Shown here: piece after piece, positions 17,341 through 27,105 of the stretch
How positions within the stretch are numbered: position 1 is the first letter of the stretch
Layout: each line of letters begins with the position of its first letter
Origin: Neptunicella sp048268085
GTDB taxonomy: Bacteria > Pseudomonadota > Gammaproteobacteria > Enterobacterales > Alteromonadaceae
NCBI RefSeq assembly: GCF_048268085.1
Contig: NZ_JBLWWF010000011.1
Span: 74,199 to 138,198 of the forward strand
Length of the DNA stretch: 64,000 nucleotides
Direction: 5' to 3'
Position numbers and translations under genes: made by a program
The notes under the pieces: generated by a model
Databases searched by the model: none
What the model was told of the DNA's origin: nothing
Seen by the model: the letters and a program-made list of their open reading frames with translations, nothing else

Positions 17341-18543
17341 TCAGTTTTTAAAAGGGGAGGATTCACATTCAAGCACATGCCAGGGTAAACCATGAATATT
17401 AAGCATATCCATAAAGGGATCCGGATCGAATTGCTCCATATTCCACACGCCAGGCTTTTTCCATGTACTGTTAAGCATTAACGCCGCCCCAATCATAGCG
17501 GGTACACCGGTAGTATAAGATACTGCCTGAGCGCCGACTTCTTCATTACACTTGGCATGATCACAGTTATTGTAAATAAAGATGGTCTTTTCTTTGCCAT
17601 CTTTAATGCCGGTAATGTAAGTACCGATACAGGTCATGCCGGTATAACCTTCCGCTAAGGAACCAGGATTCGGCAACACCGCTTTTAAGAATTCAAGTGG
17701 CACAATCTGCTGGCCCTGAAATTCAACTGGCTCGATGGAGGTCATGCCAATCCCTTCGAGCACACGCAAATGGTTCAGGTAAGCATCTCCAAAAGTCATC
17801 CAGAAACGCGCGCGTTTCAAGGTAGGGAAATGTTTAACAATGGATTCCAGTTCTTCATGGAACATCAAATAGGAAGCCCGTACACCAATATTCTGATAGT
17901 CCAGATCTTCACGTACGCTGAGTGGATCCGTTTCTTTCCACTCGCCATTTTCCCAATAACGACCGCGCTGGGTAATTTCACGAATATTGATTTCAGGATT
18001 GAAGTTAGTTGCAAAGGCCTGACCATGATCGCCACCATTACAGTCAACGATATCCAGGGTGTGGATTTCGTCAAAATAATGTTTCGCCGCATAAGCAGTA
18101 TAAACATTGGTCACACCGGGATCGAAGCCGCTGCCTAATAACGCCATCAAACCGGCTTTTTCAAATTTGTCCTGATAAGCCCACTGCCAGGAATACTCAA
18201 ACTTGGCTACATCTTTAGGCTCGTAGTTGGCGGTGTCCAGATAATCCACACCGGTTTCTAAACACGCGTCCATAATGGCTAAATCTTGATAAGGAAGGGC
18301 TAAATTAATCACCAGGTCAGGCTTAACCTGATTAATGACCTTAACCACTTCAGAGGCATGGTCGGCATCCACAGCAAACGTGCCTTTAACCCGATCGGCT
18401 CCCACTTCGGCCTGCAATGCTTCACATTTAGCAACCGTCCGGCTGGCCAAGTAAATTTCATCAAAATGCTCCGGTAAACGGGCACATTTTTTGACTGTTA
18501 CGGCGCTAACACCGCCAGCACCAATTATCAAAACGCGAGACAT
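17341..18543 (-). CDS. Carboxynorspermidine synthase (saccharopine dehydrogenase-like)
   Basis: A 400-residue NAD(P)H enzyme: Rossmann motif VLIIGAGGVSAVTVKKCA at the N-terminus, then YLASRTVAKCEAL and the saccharopine dehydrogenase core LGSGFDPGVTNVY, with a cysteine-rich segment NNCDHAKCNEEV near the C-terminus. The homologue in Vibrio condenses diaminopropane or putrescine with aspartate semialdehyde to carboxy(nor)spermidine. Its product is the substrate of NspC, encoded 90 bases downstream. Aspartate semialdehyde derives from the LysC pathway also in this window. Confidence 0.9.
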   Translation of the reverse strand: MSRVLIIGAGGVSAVTVKKCARLPEHFDEIYLASRTVAKCEALQAEVGADRVKGTFAVDADHASEVVKVINQVKPDLVINLALPYQDLAIMDACLETGVDYLDTANYEPKDVAKFEYSWQWAYQDKFEKAGLMALLGSGFDPGVTNVYTAYAAKHYFDEIHTLDIVDCNGGDHGQAFATNFNPEINIREITQRGRYWENGEWKETDPLSVREDLDYQNIGVRASYLMFHEELESIVKHFPTLKRARFWMTFGDAYLNHLRVLEGIGMTSIEPVEFQGQQIVPLEFLKAVLPNPGSLAEGYTGMTCIGTYITGIKDGKEKTIFIYNNCDHAKCNEEVGAQAVSYTTGVPAMIGAALMLNSTWKKPGVWNMEQFDPDPFMDMLNIHGLPWHVLECESSPFKN

Positions 18544-18627
18544 AACATTATCCTCTTAAAGCAAACTGACCAAAAAAACGCGGCATCCTACCATCAAATA
18601 TAAGCACGCCCTACCAATAATTACTGA

Positions 18628-19629
18628 TTAACGCATCATTTTAAACTGCGCCCAGACTGGCATATTTTCAACCAATGATAAACGATGTGCCGACCATCCA
18701 CTAATATCGGCCAGTAAAGATTGCTCTCCGACGCTTACCTCAACACGGACTAGCGAGGCGTCCAATGGTTTAATCTGTTTTATATGCCCTTGTAGGCAAT
18801 TGATAATACTACTACTTGATGGTGGTTGAATCGACAAACTGACCTGATTGGCTTCAATCATTACCGACTCACCGGGCTCAATGGGCGCGCAATAAGGGAT
18901 AAATAATGACTGTCCTTCACACATCAATTCGGCCATCGCATAATCGTCAACGTATCGATTAAAGCGGCACTGTAGCACCGAAAAAGCCCGTTTCTTACCC
19001 GCTAAATTAATTTGACGGATCACCTCATGACTCTGTCCTTGCGTAACGATCCGGCCTTGTTGAATTTGCAGCATGTAATCACAACATAACGCCAACTCAT
19101 GCAATGAATGACTCACCATGATCATGGGCAAGGCAAACTCACGATTGATTCGATTTAACCTATCCAATACTTTATGACGGGTGATCTCATCGAGTGCCGA
19201 CACCGGTTCATCCAGCAACAACAGTTGCGGATTGTTGAGTAACGCACGAGCCAGCGCTACCCGTTGTTGTTCGCCACCGGAAAGATCGCCAATATGTCGG
19301 GACAACAAAGCATCCAGTTCAAACCAGTCACTGACTTGCTCAATATCAAAACGAACCGGTTTGGCTAAATGCAAAGAAAACTGCAAATTTTCCAGTACGG
19401 TTAGATGGGGAAATAACGCCGACTCCTGAAATACCAAGCCAACGCGTTCAGCATTTAGAATAAGGCTTCCGGACTTGTCTTTTTCCAGCCCGGCAATACA
19501 ACGTAACAAGCTGGTTTTGCCCGAACCAGAAGGGCCATATAAGCCAATCATATTCTGCTGTATCGGCAGCTGGCATTGGACATCAAGCACCGCTCTACCC
19601 TGTTTGGTTAGCGAAATGGCTATTTCCAT
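18628..19629 (-). CDS. modC: Molybdate ABC transporter ATP-binding protein
   Basis: A 333-residue ATPase. Walker A GPSGSGKTS, signature DLSGGEQQRVALARAL, Walker B LLLLDEPVSALD and VSHSLHEL switch region; the last about 120 residues are a TOBE/Mop-like domain that binds molybdate in the family. It is the last gene of the moaBCDE-modABC cluster and overlaps modB by ten bases. Confidence 0.92.
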   Translation of the reverse strand: MEIAISLTKQGRAVLDVQCQLPIQQNMIGLYGPSGSGKTSLLRCIAGLEKDKSGSLILNAERVGLVFQESALFPHLTVLENLQFSLHLAKPVRFDIEQVSDWFELDALLSRHIGDLSGGEQQRVALARALLNNPQLLLLDEPVSALDEITRHKVLDRLNRINREFALPMIMVSHSLHELALCCDYMLQIQQGRIVTQGQSHEVIRQINLAGKKRAFSVLQCRFNRYVDDYAMAELMCEGQSLFIPYCAPIEPGESVMIEANQVSLSIQPPSSSSIINCLQGHIKQIKPLDASLVRVEVSVGEQSLLADISGWSAHRLSLVENMPVWAQFKMMR

Positions 19630-20297
19630 AATGCCTCGCGTCGGCCATTAATACGGTATAACAGAGCCAATAATAATAATGATGCAATTAACAGCCCACC
19701 GGCTAATTGATGGGCTTGGGTATATTGCATCGATTCCACATGATCAAATAACGCAATGGATAGCACCTGAGTTTCACCGGGAATGTTACCGCCAATCATC
19801 AATACCACTCCAAATTCCCCCACGGTATGGGCGAAACTGAGACCAAAGGCAGTAATAAAACTGCTGCGAGTTAACGGCAAAACCAAACGAATAAAGCGTT
19901 GCCAACCCGTTAACCCCATGGTTTGCGCCACATCCAGATAACGGGGATTTAATTGCATAAAGGCACTGTGCAGCGGTTGCACCACAAAAGGCAGTGAATA
20001 GAAAATGGACCCGATAAGAATACCGGAAAAACTAAATGCCAACTGTTGACCGGTCATCCCTTGCCAAAATTGTCCTACCAATGTATTCGGGGCAAAGGCC
20101 ACCAATAAATAAAACCCCAATACCGTGGGCGGTAGTATTAGCGGCAATGCGACAACGGCTTGAATGACCGGTTTAAAACGGCTTTGCCAGCGCGACATCC
20201 ACCACGCCAGCGGCGTGCCAATAAACAGTAAAATTACACTGGTAAAAAACGCCAGTTTTAACGTGACAATGATGGCTAACCAATCCGAATTACCCAT
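19620..20297 (-). CDS. modB: Molybdate ABC transporter permease
   Basis: A 225-residue inner-membrane permease with five or six helices. The coupling motif for the ATPase is present: family segments PPTVLGFYLL and FAHTVGEFGVVLMIGGN. It overlaps the end of modA (ATGGGTAA) and the start of modC, consistent with translational coupling. Confidence 0.93.
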   Translation of the reverse strand: MGNSDWLAIIVTLKLAFFTSVILLFIGTPLAWWMSRWQSRFKPVIQAVVALPLILPPTVLGFYLLVAFAPNTLVGQFWQGMTGQQLAFSFSGILIGSIFYSLPFVVQPLHSAFMQLNPRYLDVAQTMGLTGWQRFIRLVLPLTRSSFITAFGLSFAHTVGEFGVVLMIGGNIPGETQVLSIALFDHVESMQYTQAHQLAGGLLIASLLLLALLYRINGRREALWK

Positions 20298-21057
20298 TGT
20301 GGTTGAAGTTAACCTGATAACCGGCAGCCGCTATGACTTTTTGTCCTGACGCCGAAAAGATAAAATCAATAAACTGTTGCGCCATGGCCTGAGCGTGGCT
20401 GTTTTTCAGTCTTACTAGTTGCTGCTCAATAGGCTGATAATAGTCAGTTGGTACTATCCAAATCTGCGCCTGTGGTTGCTTTAGTACTTGACTGGCCGCC
20501 ACAAATCCCCCTTTCGCATTGCCACTATGGACAAACTGAAAAGCCTGGGCGACATTATTGCCCTGCACAATATGAGCTTGCATTTGATCCAGTACAGCGG
20601 CTTTTTCCATGCTTTGAATGGCCGCCTGACCATAAGGAGCCAAATCAGGATTGGCAATAGACAATTTGCCTTGCCAGTTTTGCAAACTGAGTTCGTTCGT
20701 CGTAGTGGCATCGGGGATCCACAACACCAGCTTGCCGATTGCATAAGTCTGACGCGATCCCGCTACGATAAGTTGTTGTTGTTCAAGCTTTTTGGGGTGG
20801 ATAGTATTGGCGGCGAAAAAAATATCATAAGGCGCCCCATGATTAATTTGTGCGTACAACATGCCGGTAGAGCCAAATGAGATCAGTACTTTGCTGCCAC
20901 TATGTTGTTCAAAATCACTGACCAACTGTTTAGCGGTACTTAAAAAATTGGCAGCGACTGCAATATGTAACGGTTTATCATGGCTAGTCGGCGTCGATAA
21001 TGCCATTGCAGGGCACCCGACTATACAGATTAACAGCCCTAACCAATGCTTTATCAT
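20290..21057 (-). CDS. modA: Molybdate-binding periplasmic protein
   Basis: A 255-residue solute-binding protein with a signal peptide (cleaved near GCPAMALS). It has the ModA patterns LHIAVAANFLSTAK, KVLISFGSTGMLYAQI and GAPYDIFFAA that bind the oxyanion with backbone amides and serines. AAGGA precedes the ATG. It starts just 3 bases after moaE, tying transport to cofactor synthesis in one transcript. Confidence 0.93.
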   Translation of the reverse strand: MIKHWLGLLICIVGCPAMALSTPTSHDKPLHIAVAANFLSTAKQLVSDFEQHSGSKVLISFGSTGMLYAQINHGAPYDIFFAANTIHPKKLEQQQLIVAGSRQTYAIGKLVLWIPDATTTNELSLQNWQGKLSIANPDLAPYGQAAIQSMEKAAVLDQMQAHIVQGNNVAQAFQFVHSGNAKGGFVAASQVLKQPQAQIWIVPTDYYQPIEQQLVRLKNSHAQAMAQQFIDFIFSASGQKVIAAAGYQVNFNHNG

Positions 21058-21060
21058 GGG

Positions 21061-21510
21061 TTATTCCTTAACTTGCCATAAATCAGCGGCCTGATTGTCG
21101 GACGCTTTACTGGCTACCCACTGCGCACCTTGCGGAGATTTTTCTTTTTTCCATATTGGCACCCGCGTTTTTAGATAATCCATAATAAATTGCGCTGCAC
21201 TGAAAGCGGCATCGCGGTGTTGGCTCGCCACGCCCACAAACACAATTTGTGCACCGGCATCCAGTTCCCCCACCCGATGGATGACCCGTACTTGACTCAG
21301 CGGCCAGCGCTCTTGGGCCTCAAGCACAATTTGCTGCAACGCCTGTTCGGTCATTTGGGGATAATGCTCTAAATGCAAACCACTGATGCTACCATGTTGA
21401 TTAAAATCTCGTACCAGCCCGCTGAACGTCACAATCGCGCCATCATTGTGACTGCGCAGTTGCTGATACTCTGTACCAACATCAAAGTCCTCGGTTTGGA
21501 TCGAAATCAT
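21061..21510 (-). CDS. moaE: Molybdopterin synthase large subunit
   Basis: A 149-residue MoaE. Motifs include GAIVTFSGLVRD, HLEHYPQM, VRVIHRVGELDAGAQIVFVGVAS, HRDAAF and the catalytic lysine region RVPIWKKEK. With MoaD it inserts the dithiolene sulfurs into precursor Z. The ribosome site GGAGG lies in the last codons of moaD. Confidence 0.94.
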   Translation of the reverse strand: MISIQTEDFDVGTEYQQLRSHNDGAIVTFSGLVRDFNQHGSISGLHLEHYPQMTEQALQQIVLEAQERWPLSQVRVIHRVGELDAGAQIVFVGVASQHRDAAFSAAQFIMDYLKTRVPIWKKEKSPQGAQWVASKASDNQAADLWQVKE

Positions 21511-21512
21511 CC

Positions 21513-21758
21513 TTAACCTCCGGTAACTGGCGGGAAAAAAGCCAGTTCATCACCCGCTTTCACCGGTGTTTCGACACCGACGATGGTATGATTTAATGCG
21601 CACAACACATCCCCTTCTTGCAAGGCAGACCACTTACCAGACTGGTCAATAAGTTGCTGTTGAATTTTTGCTATTGATGTCTCGTCCGGTAACGGCCAGT
21701 CTAGCTGTTCACAATCGAGTCGCTCGCGTAACTGGGCAAAAAATTTTATTTTAATCAT
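21513..21758 (-). CDS. moaD: Molybdopterin synthase sulfur carrier subunit
   Basis: An 81-residue ubiquitin-like protein ending AFFPPVTGG; the C-terminal Gly-Gly is adenylated by MoeB and carries the thiocarboxylate. Start chosen at ATG 21758 (MIKIKFFAQLRERL) with GGAAGG upstream, directly after the moaC stop; an upstream in-frame start would add five residues inside moaC. Confidence 0.93.
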   Translation of the reverse strand: MIKIKFFAQLRERLDCEQLDWPLPDETSIAKIQQQLIDQSGKWSALQEGDVLCALNHTIVGVETPVKAGDELAFFPPVTGG

Positions 21759-21760
21759 CC

Positions 21761-22231
21761 TTATGCCTTCCATACGCCGCTTTTTCCGCCTTGTTTGTGA
21801 AGCACCCGAATACCGTCAATCTGCATACCCGGATCCACCGCTTTACACATATCAAACAAGGTTAATGTTGCCACCGATACGGCCGTTAACGCTTCCATTT
21901 CAACACCCGTCTGGCCGCTAAGTTTACACATTGCCTCTACCCGCACAGATTGCTGTTCAGGCAGTATTTCGAAATCGATTTGTACTTTGGATAACGCTAA
22001 CGGATGGCATAGTGGAATTAAATCAGCACACTTTTTAGCCCCCTGAATGCCGGCAATCCGTGCCACCGCAAACACATCACCTTTTTTATGCCCTTTATCG
22101 GCTATCAGTTGCAAGGTGTCGGCATTCATACGCACAAAACCTTCGGCAATCGCCGTTCTGGACGTTACTGCTTTATCGGTGACGTCCACCATATTGGCTT
22201 CGCCTTGTTGATTCAGATGACTCAATTCCAT
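21761..22231 (-). CDS. moaC: Cyclic pyranopterin monophosphate synthase accessory protein
   Basis: A 156-residue MoaC. Contains MVDVTDKAVTSRTA, KKCADLIPLCHPL, VRVEAMCKLSGQTGVEMEAL and the C-terminal GKSGVWK. It rearranges the product of MoaA to cPMP. The radical-SAM partner MoaA is not in this cluster and must be elsewhere in the genome. Confidence 0.95.
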   Translation of the reverse strand: MELSHLNQQGEANMVDVTDKAVTSRTAIAEGFVRMNADTLQLIADKGHKKGDVFAVARIAGIQGAKKCADLIPLCHPLALSKVQIDFEILPEQQSVRVEAMCKLSGQTGVEMEALTAVSVATLTLFDMCKAVDPGMQIDGIRVLHKQGGKSGVWKA

Positions 22232-22233
22232 TG

Positions 22234-22773
22234 TTAATCCCGACTTTCACAAACCACAGTGCCAGCTTTTAAATGCTGAACAAAATTACATGGGCGATGA
22301 CTGGCATCAAGTTGTTGCTTAATAATTCCTTCCCAACCGGTTTTACATGCTCCCGTTGAACCGGGCAAACAGAAAATAGCGGTTTTGTTTGCCATCCCGC
22401 CCAAAGCACGTGATTGAACGGTCGATGTGCCGATTTCGGTATAAGATAACTGACGGAATAATTCACCAAAACCTTCAATATCCCGATCAAATAAGGGCTG
22501 TAATGCCTGCGGGGTGACATCTCGCGCGGTAAATCCCGTACCGCCGGTTACCAATATTGCTTGTACATTATCACTGGCTACCCACTGGGAAACGATAGCC
22601 CGTAATTTATACACGTCATCAACCACAATTTGCCTGTCAACTAACTGGTGCCCTGCATCCTTAACTGCATCAACCAGATATTGGCCGGAGGTATCGGTCG
22701 CCACTGTACGGGTATCAGACACGGTTAATACGGCAATTTGTAATCCTATAAAAGGGGAACTGGCCTTACTCAT
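22234..22773 (-). CDS. moaB: Molybdopterin adenylyltransferase-like protein
   Basis: A 179-residue MoaB/MogA-fold protein: LQIAVLTVSDTRTVATDTSG, AILVTGGTGFTARDVT and FCLPGSTGACKTGWE form the pterin/phosphate site. MoaB adenylylates molybdopterin (or is a close relative of MogA). It heads the moaBCDE-modABC operon and is divergent from moeB over a 147-base intergenic region that must hold both promoters; I find no convincing Moco riboswitch or ModE site there. Confidence 0.92.
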   Translation of the reverse strand: MSKASSPFIGLQIAVLTVSDTRTVATDTSGQYLVDAVKDAGHQLVDRQIVVDDVYKLRAIVSQWVASDNVQAILVTGGTGFTARDVTPQALQPLFDRDIEGFGELFRQLSYTEIGTSTVQSRALGGMANKTAIFCLPGSTGACKTGWEGIIKQQLDASHRPCNFVQHLKAGTVVCESRD

Positions 22774-22920
22774 GGTGCTCTCTAATCACAGATTGAATGA
22801 CATTTAAATTACCATAAAAACAATTAAACATGATGATTTCAAAATAAAAAAACAATCAACTCTGGTGACCTCAAGCCGAAATGCTTATGCTTCACCTAAC
22901 CCCAAAATACAGTGTGCTCT

Positions 22921-23688
22921 ATGTCCAAATTTTTATCACAATCACAAGCCATGCGTTATAGCCGTCAAATTATGTTGGCCGATTTTGACTTGGATAAACA
23001 GGAAGTGCTGTTAAACAGTAAAGCACTTCAAATTGGCGTTGGTGGATTAGGCTGTGCCAGCGCTCAATACATGGTGGCAGCTGGCATAGGTCAACTCACG
23101 CTGGTGGATGATGATCAAGTGGAACTAACCAACCTGCAACGACAAATTTTACATCGTGAAATAGATGTTGGCCGGGCAAAAGTTCAATCAGCAATGGATA
23201 CATTGCGTCAGTTAAATAGTGATTGTCAATTGAATGCCATACAGCAACGCCTGGACGATAATCAGTTAGAAAAACTGATCCGCCAGCAGGATATAGTTCT
23301 CGATTGCAGCGATAATCTCGCCACCCGAAACCAACTCAATCGTTTGTGTGTTGCTAATCAAATTCCACTAGTGTGCGGTGCCGCAATTCGTCTGGAAGGC
23401 CAGATAACATCGGTGATCCCAGGCAAGGACAATCCCTGCTACCAGTGTTTAAGCCAGTTTTTTGCAGAACAGGATTTGTCCTGCATGGAAGCCGGAGTAA
23501 TGGCGCCCATGGTGGGTATTATTGGTTCGATGCAAGCATTGGAAGCCATTAAAATTGTTAGCAACTTTGGCCAAAATCTTGCCGGAAAATTAATGCTGTT
23601 CGATGGTAAAAGCCATCAATGGCAATGTTTTAATTTAGCCAAAAATCCACACTGTGCAGTGTGTGGCAATCAGCCAGAGGAGGATTAA
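22921..23688 (+). CDS. moeB: Molybdopterin-synthase adenylyltransferase
   Basis: A 255-residue E1-like enzyme. N-terminus RYSRQIMLADFD, nucleotide loop IGVGGLGCASAQYM, DDDQVELTNLQRQ, and CSDNLATR; structural zinc cysteines are in CYQCL and CAVCG. It activates the Gly-Gly end of MoaD. I start at ATG 22921; a GTG nine bases earlier is in frame. moeA follows after two bases. Confidence 0.93.
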   Translation: MSKFLSQSQAMRYSRQIMLADFDLDKQEVLLNSKALQIGVGGLGCASAQYMVAAGIGQLTLVDDDQVELTNLQRQILHREIDVGRAKVQSAMDTLRQLNSDCQLNAIQQRLDDNQLEKLIRQQDIVLDCSDNLATRNQLNRLCVANQIPLVCGAAIRLEGQITSVIPGKDNPCYQCLSQFFAEQDLSCMEAGVMAPMVGIIGSMQALEAIKIVSNFGQNLAGKLMLFDGKSHQWQCFNLAKNPHCAVCGNQPEED

Positions 23689-23690
23689 CC

Positions 23691-24929
23691 TTGTCGGTCG
23701 ATCATTGTAATGCGCCAGGCCTTATGCCAGTTGAACAGGCAATAGCAACCTTATTAAGTAATGTTAAAAGCATCACTGAACATGAAGATTGTAGTGTTAA
23801 CTTAGCCTGCGGACGGATCTTAGCCGAACCAGTATTTGCCGCTATCAATGTCCCTATGAATGATAATTCGGCAATGGATGGCTATGCCGTTAGCATTGAC
23901 GATCTCCATGAACAGCATACGTTTAAACAAATCGGTACCAGTTTTGCCGGTCACCCTTTTACAGGCCAACTCCAAGCGGGCCAATGCGTGCGCATTATGA
24001 CCGGAGGCGTATTACCTAAGGGAGCGAATGCGGTGGTCATGCAAGAAAATACCCAAACCAATGGTAACGATATTACCTTGTTAAAAACGCCCCACACGGG
24101 TGAAAACGTGCGTTATGCGGGCGAAGATATTGCCGCAGGACAAACCATTTTCGCCCAAGGTCACAAACTTACTGCAGTGGATATTGGCGTACTCTGTTCT
24201 ATTGGGATCACTCAGGTATCAGTATTGCGCAAACTGAAAGTCGCTCTTTTTTCCACGGGCGATGAGTTAAAACAGCCAGACACGCCTTTATCCGCGGGAG
24301 ATATTTACGACAGCAATCGCCCAACGCTACATCTGTTACTGGAAAAAATGGGTATCGATGTCATCGATTTAGGCGTCATTGAAGATGATAAAGCCCAATT
24401 GTATGAAGCCGTTGAAACCTGTGACCAGCAAGCCGATGCGTTAATTACCTCAGGCGGGGTATCCGTAGGTGAGGCCGATTTCACCAAGGAAATATTAGAA
24501 CAGGTAGGCAAAATCGGTTTCTGGAAACTGGCGATGAAACCGGGCAAACCGTTTGCCTTTGGACAACTCCCCAACAGCCAGTTTTTTGGATTACCGGGTA
24601 ATCCGGTATCAGCACTGGTTACCTTTTACCAATTGGTCGTTCCAACGTTACAAAAAATGGCCGGAATGACAATAACACCCCGCACGCGTTTACCGGCAAT
24701 CGCCCGCGAACCACTGCGTAAACGCCCCGGTCGTAGCGACTTTCAGCGCGGGGTATATTCCGTTTCTGATACAGGTCAAATTGAGGTAAGAACCACCGGT
24801 CAACAAGGTTCAGGAATATTAAGCTCTATTGCCAACGGGAATTGTTTTATCCTGTTAGAACAGGAACGGGGCAATGTAAAAACAGGAGAATTAGTGGTCA
24901 TTGAACCTTATGATCACTTACTTAGCTGA
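23691..24929 (+). CDS. moeA: Molybdopterin molybdotransferase
   Basis: A 412-residue MoeA that inserts molybdate into adenylylated molybdopterin. Visible are NVPMNDNSAMDGYAV, RIMTGGVLPKGAN, FSTGDEL, IYDSNRPTL, TSGGVSVGEADFT and GLPGNPVSALVTF. The start is TTG 23691, placed seven bases after GAGGAGG; a longer frame would start inside moeB. It completes an almost full Moco gene set in the region. Confidence 0.94.
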   Translation: MSVDHCNAPGLMPVEQAIATLLSNVKSITEHEDCSVNLACGRILAEPVFAAINVPMNDNSAMDGYAVSIDDLHEQHTFKQIGTSFAGHPFTGQLQAGQCVRIMTGGVLPKGANAVVMQENTQTNGNDITLLKTPHTGENVRYAGEDIAAGQTIFAQGHKLTAVDIGVLCSIGITQVSVLRKLKVALFSTGDELKQPDTPLSAGDIYDSNRPTLHLLLEKMGIDVIDLGVIEDDKAQLYEAVETCDQQADALITSGGVSVGEADFTKEILEQVGKIGFWKLAMKPGKPFAFGQLPNSQFFGLPGNPVSALVTFYQLVVPTLQKMAGMTITPRTRLPAIAREPLRKRPGRSDFQRGVYSVSDTGQIEVRTTGQQGSGILSSIANGNCFILLEQERGNVKTGELVVIEPYDHLLS

Positions 24930-25058
24930 TCATGTATTATATTTTTGTTTTACTCCTACGTTGGGCAAATAATAAGGCGACAATTGGGGTCAACACTTAA
25001 TCTGCACTTAAGGTAATTCGATTACTGTGCATTTTTGTTACTAAGGACGATAATCATC

Positions 25059-25607
25059 ATGAATTCAACTCGTTTAAACAAATATCCGCCAATTATGATT
25101 GTGCTGCATTGGATAATGGTAATTTTGTTTATTGGTGTTTACGCCACAATAGAAAATAGAGGGATGTTTGAACGTGGTAGCGATGCCCGAGAGCTGATCA
25201 AATACGCACACTTTGTTTTAGGCGTCAGCATTTTTGTATTAGTCTGGCTGCGACTGTTTATTCGGTTAAAAAACCCTTACCCACATATCGAACCGCCTTT
25301 GGTAAGCTGGCAATTTTACTTATCCAAGATCGTGCATTGGCTATTGTATGGCCTCATGATTGTTATGCCGATACTCGGCTGGTTAATTATTAGCGCAGAA
25401 GGTAAAACACTGGATTTAGGCCTGTTCAGTCTGCCCAACTTTATGACGACGGATAAAGCGCTCGCCCATGATTTGGAAGAAATTCATGAAACCATAGGCA
25501 CAGCCGGTTATTACCTAATTGGTTTACATGCATTCGCGGCATTACTGCACCATTATTTTTTTAAAGATAACACCCTCGTGCGCATGTTGCCGGGTAATAA
25601 ATCGTAA
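25059..25607 (+). CDS. Cytochrome b561-family protein
   Basis: A 182-residue inner-membrane cytochrome with four helices. Heme-ligand histidines are at expected places: VLHWIMV in helix 1, KYAHFVLG in helix 2, IVHWLLYG in helix 3 and GLHAFAALLHHYF in helix 4. Members transfer electrons between quinol and soluble or periplasmic partners. ATG 25059 is chosen over an upstream TTG. Single-gene unit. Confidence 0.85.
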   Translation: MNSTRLNKYPPIMIVLHWIMVILFIGVYATIENRGMFERGSDARELIKYAHFVLGVSIFVLVWLRLFIRLKNPYPHIEPPLVSWQFYLSKIVHWLLYGLMIVMPILGWLIISAEGKTLDLGLFSLPNFMTTDKALAHDLEEIHETIGTAGYYLIGLHAFAALLHHYFFKDNTLVRMLPGNKS

Positions 25608-25784
25608 CGTGCACCTTATTAGTGCCGCCCCTCTTGGGCAGCACTTAAATTGGTGCATCAGTTAAGATTACATATCAATAAAATTCTAACAAACTATTGT
25701 TTTTATTAGCTTTATTTATAATGGCGTAACCCTTGCGTATTGACGAGTTGTATCACTCAACAACTCAATAAAAGGGAACTATCA

Positions 25785-26981
25785 ATGTCAAAAAATGGCG
25801 CTACTGTATTTATCACTCTTGTTACACTCGTTAGTCAATCCGTCTGGGCTTCATCATCTACCATACTCACAGACACCAAAGCCTCTATTGATATGCGTCT
25901 ACGCTATGAAACGGTAGAGCAGGATAATGCACTCAAGAGCGCTAACGGATTAACCTTACGCAGCCGTTTTAATTTTGTTACCGGTAGCCAAAACGGTTTT
26001 TCTGCAATGTTTGAACTGGAAGATAGCCGCAGCGTCATGGGGCTGGCCAATTACAACAATGGTATTGGCAGCCATCCCGATTATTCTGTCATTGCCGATC
26101 CCAACACCACTGAGTTGGATCAGGCTTTTGTACAATATAAAAATACTCAGCTCACCATTAAATTAGGTCGTCAGGTGATTGCATTAGACGGACAACGTTT
26201 TGTCGGTCATGTGGGCTGGCGACAAGACCGGCAGACCTTTGATGGACTTTCTACTGTTTACCAGCCGAATAAAGCACTTACCTTGACCTATGGCTATATC
26301 AACCAACGTAACCGTATTTTTGCTGAGCAGAAAGACATTGATTCCAAAGATCATTTATTTAATGCCGCCTACCAAAGCAGCATCGGCACTATCAGCGGTT
26401 ATGGCTATTTGCTGGAAATGGATAACGGCACTGAAAATGGTTTAGATACCTGGGGGATGAGTTTTGCCGGTAAAAACACTATTGGTGATAGTCCCGTCAG
26501 CTATCGATTAGAATTCGCCAGCCAAGATGCCGACAGCAGCAATGCCTCTTTTTCGGCTAATTATCTGGCCGCTGAAGCCGGAATAGCGCTTAGTGAGATA
26601 AATATCAAACTCGGCTATGAATCACTGGGTTCGGATAACGGGCTTTACGGTTTTGCCACACCGTTAGCAACCTTACACAAATTTAATGGTTGGAGCGATC
26701 AGTTCCTTAACACTCCCAAGGAGGGACTAGATGATCTCTATATCTCCATCGCGGGCAAACTGATGGGAGGTAGTTGGACTCTCACTTACCATGATTTCAG
26801 TGCAGAACAATCCTCAGCCAGTCTTGATGATTTGGGCAATGAAATCGACGCGTTATATAGCAAAAAATTAAATGAACACTTTTCTGGTGGCATAAAATTA
26901 GCCTGTTATTCAGCAGGCGATAATGCTGCAGGAAAAGTGGATACCAATAAGTTATGGCTATGGCTTGGTGTAAACTTTTAG
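25785..26981 (+). CDS. Outer-membrane beta-barrel protein (alginate-export/porin type)
   Basis: A 398-residue protein with signal peptide (ending QSVWA-SS) and a C-terminal phenylalanine (WLGVNF), the outer-membrane assembly signal. The repeating amphipathic strands such as SIDMRLRYETVEQDN, LTLRSRFNFV and LTIKLGRQVIALDGQRFVG resemble the alginate-export porin family. The start at 25785 has AAGGGA upstream and yields a proper signal peptide. Substrate unknown. Confidence 0.75.
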   Translation: MSKNGATVFITLVTLVSQSVWASSSTILTDTKASIDMRLRYETVEQDNALKSANGLTLRSRFNFVTGSQNGFSAMFELEDSRSVMGLANYNNGIGSHPDYSVIADPNTTELDQAFVQYKNTQLTIKLGRQVIALDGQRFVGHVGWRQDRQTFDGLSTVYQPNKALTLTYGYINQRNRIFAEQKDIDSKDHLFNAAYQSSIGTISGYGYLLEMDNGTENGLDTWGMSFAGKNTIGDSPVSYRLEFASQDADSSNASFSANYLAAEAGIALSEINIKLGYESLGSDNGLYGFATPLATLHKFNGWSDQFLNTPKEGLDDLYISIAGKLMGGSWTLTYHDFSAEQSSASLDDLGNEIDALYSKKLNEHFSGGIKLACYSAGDNAAGKVDTNKLWLWLGVNF

Positions 26982-27105
26982 CACGGTCATGCCAGATCCT
27001 GGCAATCGTCACTATTTTGCCATCATCAGCAGCTACTTTTTCTGATAAAAAATGACATAATCTTACTAGTTACTCCGTTAAGTCTTTTTATCGTTAAGGA
27101 AAATT

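Noticed and set aside
22774..22920. Moco riboswitch or ModE site between moaB and moeB
   Set aside because: No conserved helices or the ModE palindrome could be found in the 147 bases.
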